From Halobacteriales archaeon QH_7_65_31 (GTDB lineage Archaea; Halobacteriota; Halobacteria; Halobacteriales; Haloarculaceae), in assembly GCA_003021785.1 (NCBI GenBank), contig PXQU01000010.1, positions 1 through 64,000 of the forward strand: DNA of 64,000 nt, written 5' to 3'. The position numbers and the translations under genes were made by a program. The notes beneath the pieces are model-generated. The model saw nothing but the letters and a program-made list of their open reading frames with translations. It was not told the origin of the DNA and did no database searches. Of the stretch, positions 43,475-51,204 are shown piece after piece (the stretch's first letter is position 1; each line of letters starts with the position of its first letter).

Positions 43475-45856
43475 ATGCCCGGCACAGCCCACGAGGCGAG
43501 TGTGACACGCGAGGACTGGCGGGAGATCTTCGGCCACGACGAGCCGTACCCCGAGCAGGCAGACGGTATCGACGCCGCCGTCAGTGCCGCCCGTGACTCG
43601 GGCTTCGTCTCGCTCGAAGGGGCCTGTGGGACGGGCAAGACGATGCTCGCACTCACCGCCGGTGTCCATCTGACGCGCGATCCCGACTCCTCGTACGAGC
43701 GGGTCGTCGTCCTCACGAGCGTCAAACAGCAGCTGCGACAGTTCGAGACCGATCTCCGAACGCTCAACGGGAACCTCCCCGACGACTACGACCCCGTCAC
43801 CGGAATGACGCTCGTCGGCAAGGCGGACGTCTGTCCGTACAACATCGAGTCGCGGGCGGGGATCGACGACGCCAACGTCTACGACCGGTGTGAGGGGCTT
43901 CGCGACCGGACGCGGGGGCTGGCCGACGAGACGACCGCCGGCTCGCTCGCGAGTCGGGCCCGGAGCCAGCAGGTCGGGCTCGCGGATTCGGGCGCGGAAC
44001 AGAGCGGGCAGTTCATGGAGGTGCTCGGCGAGCCGACGCCGTATCCGCCGGACACCGTCGAGACCGACGGCGACGTCGAGTACTGTCCCTTCTACGCCCA
44101 GTATCTCGACGATCTACCGGAGGAGGGCGACGCTAGCGAGGCCGTCCCGTTCGACTTCAGCGACGAGGGACTCATCGAGCGCGACGATCTCGTCCGGCTC
44201 TCGGCGAGCCACGGGACGTGTCCCCACTCGATGATGGGCGCGATTTTGGGCCACGCGGAGGTCGTCATCGGCAACTACTACCACGCCTTCGATCCCACGA
44301 CGGTCGGCTCCTTCACCGGTGAGCTGCTGGACGAGTCGACCTTCGTCGTCTGCGACGAGGCGCATATGCTCGAACCCCGCGTACGTGATCTGGTCTCCGA
44401 GCGGGTCGGTGACTCCACGCTCCGTGACGCCGAGAGCGAACTCGCGCGCGTCCTCCAGCCGCTCACCCTCGACGGAGCGAGCGGCGAACGCACGACTGCG
44501 GGTCTCTCGGACGCGCGCGAGCTCATCCGCGCCGAGCTGGATGAAAGCGACGTGACTGTCGATGAACTCGCCACGCTCCGCGAGTTCATCCGCGACCTCC
44601 GGGGTGAACTCGCCGACCGCATCGAGTCGTATCTCGACGCCGAACACCGGGGGTGGCGCGCCGATCCGACGGACCTCTCCGACGCCGAGATCCCGCTTCG
44701 CGACCCCGAACGGCCGGCCGTGGACGACATCACCGAGTGGGCAGACGAGGCGGGGTACACCGACGCCGTCTGGTCGCGTGCCGAGACGGTCGGCGCGGTG
44801 GTCGGGCGCGTCCTTGATGAGGCGGAAGACGAGGACGCTCGCCGTGCTGTCCCCGGTGTGGGCCGCGTTCTCGCCGCGTGGTATCGAACCGACCACACCG
44901 ACTACTTCCGTGAGATCGAACTCGAACGCACCAACGCCGATACCGACGCCAGCACCGGCTGGCGTGGTGTGTACAACGCCTCGCTCGCCGTCCACAACTG
45001 CGTCCCCGGTGACGCGATCGCCGAGCGGCTCGGCGAGTTCGGCGGCGGGGTCCTGATGAGCGCGACGCTCGCCCCGCTCGACGTGTTCGAGGAAGTCTCC
45101 GGACTCGCCGATCTCGAAGCAGACGGCAGACCCGTCATCCAGCGGGAGTACGGACTCAGCTTTCCGACGGAGAATCGCGTCTCCTTCGCCGTCGATACGC
45201 CGAAGTTCACCTACGACAATCGCGGCCCGCCCGACGAGGAGAACGAGACACGACGAATCTACGCGAACGCGCTCCGAGCGGTGGCCCGGTCTCCCGGAAA
45301 CGTCCTCGTCGGGATGCCCTCCTACGCCGAGACGGAGTGGGCCGCGGACGTGCTCGACGCCGTCGACAAGGAGATACTCATCGACGAGTCGAGCGACGAC
45401 GACGCGACGGAGCGGCTCAAAGCCGAGTTCTTCCGCGGCGACGGGAAGGTACTGGTCACCTCGCTCCGAGGGACCCTGACCGAGGGCGTCGACTACCGGG
45501 GCGACAGACTCGCCGCGGCGGTCGTCTGTGGCGTCCCGATCGTGAACACGGCCTCGCCGCGGACGCGGGCCGTCCGGACCGCGTACGACCGCGAGTTCGG
45601 TGGCGACGGGGGCGACGGCTCCCGAAGCGGGTTCGAGACGGCACTGACCGTGCCGGCGGTTCGGAAGGCGCGACAGGCGATCGGTCGCGTGATCCGCGGG
45701 CCGGAGGAGGTCGGCGTGCGCGTCCTCCTCGATGCTCGCTACGCCCGTGACTCGTGGGACTCGGTGCGGGAGTATCTCGGTCCACAGCGGGAGGAGTTCC
45801 AGCCTGTCTCGCCGGATATGCTCTCGTTCGGACTGACGCAGTTCTGGGACGGTTAG
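43475..45856 (+). CDS. XPD/Rad3-like ATP-dependent DNA helicase with Fe-S cluster
   Basis: SF2 helicase of 793 residues. Motif I is EGACGTGKTMLAL (about 49-61), the DEAH box is VVCDEAHMLE, and motif VI is ARQAIGRVIRGPEEVG. Four cysteines between motifs I and II (DVCPYN, DRCEG, EYCPFY, GTCPHS) fit the XPD-type 4Fe-4S ligands. The arch-like insertion follows the DEAH box. Such helicases unwind 5'-3' in nucleotide excision repair or G4/R-loop processing. It ends with a 3-base stop overlap with the convergent ornithine cyclodeaminase-like gene. Confidence 0.93.
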   Translation: MPGTAHEASVTREDWREIFGHDEPYPEQADGIDAAVSAARDSGFVSLEGACGTGKTMLALTAGVHLTRDPDSSYERVVVLTSVKQQLRQFETDLRTLNGNLPDDYDPVTGMTLVGKADVCPYNIESRAGIDDANVYDRCEGLRDRTRGLADETTAGSLASRARSQQVGLADSGAEQSGQFMEVLGEPTPYPPDTVETDGDVEYCPFYAQYLDDLPEEGDASEAVPFDFSDEGLIERDDLVRLSASHGTCPHSMMGAILGHAEVVIGNYYHAFDPTTVGSFTGELLDESTFVVCDEAHMLEPRVRDLVSERVGDSTLRDAESELARVLQPLTLDGASGERTTAGLSDARELIRAELDESDVTVDELATLREFIRDLRGELADRIESYLDAEHRGWRADPTDLSDAEIPLRDPERPAVDDITEWADEAGYTDAVWSRAETVGAVVGRVLDEAEDEDARRAVPGVGRVLAAWYRTDHTDYFREIELERTNADTDASTGWRGVYNASLAVHNCVPGDAIAERLGEFGGGVLMSATLAPLDVFEEVSGLADLEADGRPVIQREYGLSFPTENRVSFAVDTPKFTYDNRGPPDEENETRRIYANALRAVARSPGNVLVGMPSYAETEWAADVLDAVDKEILIDESSDDDATERLKAEFFRGDGKVLVTSLRGTLTEGVDYRGDRLAAAVVCGVPIVNTASPRTRAVRTAYDREFGGDGGDGSRSGFETALTVPAVRKARQAIGRVIRGPEEVGVRVLLDARYARDSWDSVREYLGPQREEFQPVSPDMLSFGLTQFWDG

Positions 45857-46854
45857 AGTTCGGTGTCGACCAGCCGGAACGGCGTACCGATGTCGCGGTC
45901 GATCGCCTGCTCGTAGACGACGTGGGCCGCGGCCACGTCCTGAATCGCGAGCCCGGTCGAGTCGAAGACGGTCACGCCGGTCGGCCCGCCCGACTCTCCG
46001 CGAGCCGGGCGCTCGTCGGTCACGATCGCACCGAGCTCACCGTAGATGTCCTCGTCGGTGAGCAGTCCCTGTGACCAAGGGACGTTGATCTCCCCCGAGT
46101 GGGTGCACTGCTCGTAGTCGTCGATAACGAGCGTCGCGCGCTGCAACAGGCTATCCTCGACTTCGTGTTTTCCGGGCGCATCAGCACCCATCGCGTTGAT
46201 ATGAGTGCGTTCACTGACGGCCTCGTCGGGGACGAGCGGGTGTTCGACCGGCGTCACCGTCGAGAGGACGTCACAGCCGGCGGCCTCAGCCGGTGATCCC
46301 TCGCGCACGTCGAACGCGTCGTCGAAGCGGTCGATGAATCGCCGGATCGCGTCATCGCGCAGATCGGAGACGACGACCTCCTCGATGTCGCGTACCTCGC
46401 TGATCGCTTCGAGCTGCGTATACGACTGGACGCCGGCGCCGATGATACCCAGCGTCGTGGCGTCGGCGACGGCGAGGTGGTCGGTCGCGACGGCGGCGGC
46501 CGCGCCCGTGCGCTTGCGCGTCAGCGTCGTCCCGTCCATGATCGCGAGCGGGACGGCGTTCGTCGGGTCCGAGTAGATCATCGTCCCGAGAACGGTCGGC
46601 AGGTCGTGGTCGTCCGGATTGTCGGGATGGACGTTCACCCACTTGATGCCGGCGGCGTCCCACTCCTCGGCACGCATATACGCCGGCATCGATCGGAAAT
46701 CACCGTTGTACTCCGGCAGGTCGATGTAGGACTTCGCGGGCATCTTGATATCGCCGCGCTCGTACGCCGCGAAAGCCTCCTCTAGGGCGACAATGAGTTC
46801 GGATGTGTGTGCGCCCGCCGACACGTCGTCGGGGTCGAGCAGTAGCGTCTCCAT
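45853..46854 (-). CDS. ornithine cyclodeaminase / alanine dehydrogenase family enzyme
   Basis: Protein of 333 residues of the mu-crystallin/OCD family. It has an N-terminal substrate-binding domain (YERGDIKMPAKSYIDLPEYN), the KW segment IKWVNVHPDNP, the DGTTLTRKRTGAAAAVATDH catalytic region, the Rossmann motif LGIIGAGVQSYTQLEAI, and AMGADAPGKHEV. Archaeal members often act as alanine dehydrogenase, which is the likelier function here, but ornithine cyclodeaminase or another imino-acid reductase cannot be excluded. A TATA-like GGCTTAATT lies about 27 bases upstream. Confidence 0.88.
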   Translation of the reverse strand: METLLLDPDDVSAGAHTSELIVALEEAFAAYERGDIKMPAKSYIDLPEYNGDFRSMPAYMRAEEWDAAGIKWVNVHPDNPDDHDLPTVLGTMIYSDPTNAVPLAIMDGTTLTRKRTGAAAAVATDHLAVADATTLGIIGAGVQSYTQLEAISEVRDIEEVVVSDLRDDAIRRFIDRFDDAFDVREGSPAEAAGCDVLSTVTPVEHPLVPDEAVSERTHINAMGADAPGKHEVEDSLLQRATLVIDDYEQCTHSGEINVPWSQGLLTDEDIYGELGAIVTDERPARGESGGPTGVTVFDSTGLAIQDVAAAHVVYEQAIDRDIGTPFRLVDTEL

Positions 46855-47032
46855 GCCGCAAAATTTGCGCGCCCGGGCTTAATTCCACGCAAACACGACG
46901 GGCGAGCGTTCAAGTACGAAGGGGTGACCAGACGGCCCGTGACGTAGCTGTCGCGGCGACGGGTCACGGCGGGAGCGCGGCCCGCCCGTCGCCACTCGCC
47001 ACGGGCCGCCTGCCTGCCCCTCGCCTCAGTCG

Positions 47033-48199
47033 CTACTGAAACGCCGGAATCCCGGTCAGGTCGTGCCCGAGGATGAGCGAGTGGATGTCGTGGGTCCCCT
47101 CGTAGGTGTACACCGTCTCCAGATTCGCCATGTGACGCATCGGCGGATAGTCGGCGGTGATACCGTTGCCACCGAGCATCTCGCGGGCGATACGCGACTG
47201 ATCGCGGGCCATCCGGACGTTGTTGCGCTTCGCCATCGAGACCTGCTCGGGTCGGAGATCGCCGCGCTCTTTCAGCTCGGTGAGCCGGTGGACGAGCAGC
47301 TGTGCCGTCGTGATCTGGGTCGCCATCTCGGCGAGCTTCTCCTGTTGAAGCTGGAAGGACGCGATCGGCGTCCCGAACTGGTCGCGGTCGGTGGCGTACT
47401 CGCGGGCCGTCTCGAAGCAGTTGCGTGCCGCGCCGACCGCGCCCCACGCGATACCGAATCGCGCCTGCGTGAGACAGGACAGCGGCCCCTTCATCCCCTC
47501 GACACCCGGCAAGACGTTCTCCTGTGGAACGTAGACGTTCGACAACTCGATCTGTCCCGTGATCGAGGCGCGCAGCGACAGCTTCTCGTCGAGCTTCGGC
47601 GTCTCGACGCCGTCGCGGTCCGTCTCGACGAGGAACCCTCGCACCGGACTCTCGTCGCTGGTGTGGTCTCTCGCCCAGACGACAGCCACGTCCGCCAGCG
47701 GCGCGTTCGTAATCCACGTCTTCGTGCCGTTGAGGACGTAGCCGCCGTCACCGTCGCCTTCGGCGTGCGTCTCCATCGCCGACGGGTTCGAGCCGTGGCT
47801 CGGCTCGGTCAGTCCGAAACAGCCGATCTGCTCGCCTCGCCCCATCGCCTCCAGCCACTCGTCTTTCTGCGCGTCGCTCCCGTATGCGTGGATCGGATAC
47901 ATCACGAGCGCGCCCTGAACCGAGGCCATCGATCGAAGTCCGGAGTCACACGCCTCCAGCTCCTGCATCAGGATGCCGTAGGCGGTTTCGCTGACGTTCG
48001 GCAGATCGTAGCCGTCGAGATTCGGCGCGTAGAAGCCAAGCTCACCCATCTCCTCGATAAGCTCCGTCGGGAACGTCCCGTCTATCCAGTGGTCACCGAT
48101 ATCCGGGCGAACCTTCTCCTCGACGAACTCGCGAGCGGTGTCGCGAATCAGTCGCTCCTCCGCGTCGAGGTCAGCTTCCAGACCGACGTAATCAAGCAT
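47033..48199 (-). CDS. acyl-CoA dehydrogenase, glutaryl-CoA dehydrogenase-like
   Basis: FAD enzyme of 388 residues. It aligns with glutaryl-CoA dehydrogenases: an N-terminal DYVGLEADLDAEERLIRDTAREFV, LEACDSGLRSMASVQGALVM, the FAD/substrate motif IGCFGLTEPSHGSNP, TKTWITN, and the catalytic-base region VYTYEGTHDIHSLIL. It would oxidise (and for glutaryl-CoA decarboxylate) an acyl-CoA, passing electrons to ETF. The start at MLDYVGLE (48199) is preferred over 48244. The 178 bases downstream hold an inverted repeat CGGCCCGTG/CACGGGCCG but no gene. Confidence 0.88.
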   Translation of the reverse strand: MLDYVGLEADLDAEERLIRDTAREFVEEKVRPDIGDHWIDGTFPTELIEEMGELGFYAPNLDGYDLPNVSETAYGILMQELEACDSGLRSMASVQGALVMYPIHAYGSDAQKDEWLEAMGRGEQIGCFGLTEPSHGSNPSAMETHAEGDGDGGYVLNGTKTWITNAPLADVAVVWARDHTSDESPVRGFLVETDRDGVETPKLDEKLSLRASITGQIELSNVYVPQENVLPGVEGMKGPLSCLTQARFGIAWGAVGAARNCFETAREYATDRDQFGTPIASFQLQQEKLAEMATQITTAQLLVHRLTELKERGDLRPEQVSMAKRNNVRMARDQSRIAREMLGGNGITADYPPMRHMANLETVYTYEGTHDIHSLILGHDLTGIPAFQ

Positions 48200-48260
48200 G
48201 AACGTGCGTGGGGATTCGACGGGTAAAAACACTCCTGTCGGCACAACGTCGTGGTTCGGG

Positions 48261-48950
48261 CTACGCCGACGCTCGCTGCCGTTCCTCGACCGTCGCGAGG
48301 AAGTTATCGAACAGCTGCTTCGACCGGCAGGCTCGCCGATAGTTCGATTCGGTGATCTCGTCGAGCACGGATTCGATCCGGTCGTCGGGCAACGACTTCC
48401 CTTCAGTCACCAGCCGCGCGGAGTCCATATCGTACTCGGGGTGCGCCTGAATGCCGACGACGCTGCCGTCCCGGAAGCCGTGGATCCCGTAGTCGTTTTC
48501 GAGCAGTCGGGTCGCGCTCTCCGGAAGCTCGACGACCGCGTCGGAGTGGGTCGTGAAGACGAGGAACGCCTCGCCCAGCCCGTCGAGCACGGGGTCGTCG
48601 TTGACGCGCTCGACGGTTCGATAGCCGAGTTCGTACTCCCCCATCGACTCGACTCGCCCGCCGAGCACGCCCGCGAGCAGCTGGTGACCGAAGCAGATGC
48701 CCAGCCCGGGCAGCTCGCGGTTGATCGCCTCGCGACACCACTCCTCCGCCGCCCGAATCCACTCGTCGTCATCGTAGACAGCAGAGCGAGAGCCGGTGAC
48801 GACGAATCCGTCGTACTCGTACCCCTCGGGACGGTCGCCGTCGGTGAGCCGGAACTCCACGAGGTCGGCATCGAGTTCGCGACGGAAGTTCCGGCTGGTG
48901 TCCTGTGCGCTGTGAGCGGTGTTGAGCAGTGCGAGCCGTGGACGGGTCAT
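48261..48950 (-). CDS. class I glutamine amidotransferase-like protein
   Basis: Protein of 229 residues with a complete class I GATase triad: LGICFGHQLLAGVLGG (nucleophile Cys), then IQAHPEYDM (His-Pro-Glu). It resembles stand-alone GMP synthase-type GATases, with an early DGFVVTGSRSAVYDDDEWI strand. The partner synthase is not adjacent, so it may hydrolyse gamma-glutamyl compounds on its own. Upstream (48951-49210) I see no gene. Confidence 0.88.
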   Translation of the reverse strand: MTRPRLALLNTAHSAQDTSRNFRRELDADLVEFRLTDGDRPEGYEYDGFVVTGSRSAVYDDDEWIRAAEEWCREAINRELPGLGICFGHQLLAGVLGGRVESMGEYELGYRTVERVNDDPVLDGLGEAFLVFTTHSDAVVELPESATRLLENDYGIHGFRDGSVVGIQAHPEYDMDSARLVTEGKSLPDDRIESVLDEITESNYRRACRSKQLFDNFLATVEERQRASA

Positions 48951-49210
48951 ACCTCCCGTTCGCGGCCTACCCGAAAATCGGTTTCGCCGCGGTGAGGGAC
49001 CGCGCTACTGACCTGCGTCGAACAGAGCCAACAGCAACGAGCCGACGACTAACCCGGAGACGAAGCCATCTGAACGTACGGTTCAGCGACGAACGGTATC
49101 GCAGCTATTGTTCTGAGCCCGTCCACCGCGGTACAGACGACAGTTCACACCGGGTAGATGCCTCGTACGTGACGTGGAGACATCTTCCCCTCAGTCGTCG
49201 CTTAATAGCT

Positions 49211-49408
49211 TCAGTCGGCAACAAATATCTCAATGAAAAAGCCGAATAGTATCCCTTCAACTACTCCGATAGCCAACTTGTCCAACCCGTACGGCCCGCC
49301 AAGGACTAATGGTGCAATGATAGTAGTACCGACACATCCCGCAAAAATATAGATAAGGATGTGTACTGGACGGATGCCCAGATATCTTACGTTGAGGTAC
49401 TCTTTCAT
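49211..49408 (-). CDS. small two-helix membrane protein, paralogue of 49480
   Basis: Protein of 65 residues beginning MKEYLNVRYLGIRPVHILIY, with two hydrophobic helices separated by a GGPYGLDKLAIG turn. It shares the pattern M[KR]EYLN[VI][RK]Y.G..PVHI and PYGLDK[LF]AIG with the neighbouring 64-residue protein, so the two arose by tandem duplication. The ATG at 49408 is chosen by that alignment. Codon use is AT-rich. Context with an exported protein makes an immunity role possible but unproven. Confidence 0.7.
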   Translation of the reverse strand: MKEYLNVRYLGIRPVHILIYIFAGCVGTTIIAPLVLGGPYGLDKLAIGVVEGILFGFFIEIFVAD

Positions 49409-49479
49409 TCGTTCACCGGAACGCGTCAACAGTTCCCGCCACGTTTAGATATCTCGCTATTAGTCTCATTCTAAACACA

Positions 49480-49674
49480 TTACTTGCTTGAGACCACTTC
49501 AGCTAAAAGTCCTACTATCAACCCGGCAGCTAATCCGATGGCAAACTTGTCCAACCCATACGGCTCGGCGACGAACGGGATGCCAGCAATAGTACTAATA
49601 CCTCCGGAAATAGTGCAAATAGCGATATGAACTGGGTACACCCCCCGGTATTTTATATTAAGATACTCTCTCAT
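49480..49674 (-). CDS. small two-helix membrane protein, coupled to the exported protein
   Basis: Protein of 64 residues, MREYLNIKYRGVYPVHIAIC..., with two helices and a central EPYGLDKFAIG. Its ATG shares a base with the stop of the upstream exported protein gene (TAATG), so translation is coupled. The second paralogue follows 71 bases later. I do not recognise the family. The pairing of an exported product with a small membrane protein is typical of bacteriocin immunity pairs, which is an inference only. Confidence 0.7.
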   Translation of the reverse strand: MREYLNIKYRGVYPVHIAICTISGGISTIAGIPFVAEPYGLDKFAIGLAAGLIVGLLAEVVSSK

Positions 49675-50378
49675 TAATTTATCACAGCGCTATTAGCTTT
49701 AATCGCAAGGGCTGCGGCTCCTGCGCCCCCTACACCAAGTGCAGTAGCCGTTGCACTCCCTGATGATACCTCTGTTTGTTTTAGTGCCGCAATCTCATCT
49801 GCGAACCCTGAACCGGCATCAGACCACTCCGATTTCTGATCAGCTATGGTCTTGGTGTCGTCGAACCAATCTGTACAGGTGACCTTGCTACACTGCTCCT
49901 GTCCACCAGCACTTGTTCCGGACCAGAGACAACCATTCGAATCGACGCCGATCCAAACATCGACCGACCACTCAACAGTTACGTCGCCGTTGTCCAGATT
50001 CACGTTCTCTTTAACGATATCCTGACCGAATGTCACCAGATTGCGGCCAGCGCAGTCGTAATACTGCTCAACACCTTCGTTAAACGACGTTATGCAGAGT
50101 GAGTCGCCGCTGGGTAGCTGTGCACAGATGTCGAAGCCATAACTCGTCGGATTCGGAATGGATAGCTCGCCCGGAGCTGCAATACGGTCCGGTTCGATGG
50201 TATCAGTGTATGTCTGATCTTTGTGATACGTTTCGAATTCGGACCAATTACTGTCTTCGATCGTTCCATCAGTACCAGCTGGGATGTCTGTCGAAGCTGC
50301 TGCGGTTCCTGATACTCCTGCAACCGCCGCACTCGTCGTACCAACTATCTTCAATAGCTTCCGCCTACTTTTCTCCAT
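49674..50378 (-). CDS. Tat-exported cysteine-containing protein, possible halocin-like precursor
   Basis: Protein of 234 residues. The N-terminus EKSRRKLLKIVGTTSAAVAG is a Tat signal without lipobox, cleaved probably after TAAA, so the product is secreted. The mature part has six cysteines (DICAQ, SLCIT, YDCAG, NGCLW, EQCSK, VTCTD), enough for three disulfides. The end is a glycine/alanine-rich hydrophobic helix (ATALGVGGAGAAALAIKANS). It does not match halocin C8, S8 or H4 as I remember them. A TATA box (TTATATAC near 50402-50409) lies about 27 bases upstream of the ATG at 50378. It is followed by two small membrane proteins. Confidence 0.7.
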   Translation of the reverse strand: MEKSRRKLLKIVGTTSAAVAGVSGTAAASTDIPAGTDGTIEDSNWSEFETYHKDQTYTDTIEPDRIAAPGELSIPNPTSYGFDICAQLPSGDSLCITSFNEGVEQYYDCAGRNLVTFGQDIVKENVNLDNGDVTVEWSVDVWIGVDSNGCLWSGTSAGGQEQCSKVTCTDWFDDTKTIADQKSEWSDAGSGFADEIAALKQTEVSSGSATATALGVGGAGAAALAIKANSAVIN

Positions 50379-50461
50379 AGAATAATATTCATCCTGTACG
50401 CGTATATAACCTTGCACTGGGATTAAAATAGCTGTTTAACAAGAACTGCGCAGTCTCCGCC

Positions 50462-51202
50462 TCATCTCTCGTCGAGAAACGCCAGCAGCCGGTCGTTCAC
50501 CGCGCGGCTGTGTTCGAGATGCGCGAGATGCCGGCCTTCGGCGGCTTCGTACTCCCCGCGTGGGAGGCCCTGTGCGAGCGTCTCACAGGCCGGTTCGGGA
50601 ACGACCGGCGAGTCGATCGCACCGAGCACCAGCGCCGGCACGGTGATCTCGTACAGCGCCCCGGGATCGAACGCGCGGTAGGCGTCGAACAGCCGCTCGC
50701 GCGCGTCGGTGTCGGCGTCGTCCAGCCGTCGCCAGCCCTCGATCTCGTCGCGCGGTGCGATCCCGACGTACGCGTCCGAAAAGGCGACTTCGGGCCACGC
50801 GTCGCCGAACAGGCGCTCAAGTGCGTCGGTGTCGACCACGCCCCCGGCGGCAGGGGTCGTCACGAGCGCGAGGCTCCGCGCGCGGTTGTGCCGCCGGGCG
50901 TAGCTGAGCGCGACTGCTCCACCGAGACCGTGCCCGACGAGGTGGGCAGTTCGTACGTCCGCATCCCGAAGCACGGCTTCGAGATCGTCGGCCAGCGTCT
51001 CGACGGTGTACTCGCCACCGGGATCTGAACGACCCGTCCCGCGCGGATCGACGACCAGCGACTCGTACGGCCCGGTGACCGCGTCGTGTTGCCATCCCCA
51101 CGACCACGCACCGAGTCCGGCCTCGGGGAGGAAGACGACAGTGTCGCCGTTTCCGACGCGCTCGTAGTAGAGGTCGATCCCGTCGTTACTCGCCCGAGCC
51201 AC
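50462..51202 (-). CDS. alpha/beta hydrolase-fold protein with altered nucleophile motif
   Basis: Protein of 246 residues with a normal alpha/beta-hydrolase layout: an oxyanion region (VVFLPEAGLGAWSWGWQHDA), SLVVDPRGTGRSD, and a C-terminal His (EAAEGRHLAHLEHS). The nucleophile elbow reads LVGHGLGGAVAL, with Gly (codon GGT) where Ser is expected (GHSLGG). If the sequence is right, normal Ser hydrolase activity is lost. It may have another role, or be a recent mutation. It starts two bases after the alaS stop. Confidence 0.85.
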   Translation of the reverse strand: MARASNDGIDLYYERVGNGDTVVFLPEAGLGAWSWGWQHDAVTGPYESLVVDPRGTGRSDPGGEYTVETLADDLEAVLRDADVRTAHLVGHGLGGAVALSYARRHNRARSLALVTTPAAGGVVDTDALERLFGDAWPEVAFSDAYVGIAPRDEIEGWRRLDDADTDARERLFDAYRAFDPGALYEITVPALVLGAIDSPVVPEPACETLAQGLPRGEYEAAEGRHLAHLEHSRAVNDRLLAFLDER

Positions 51203-51204
51203 GT

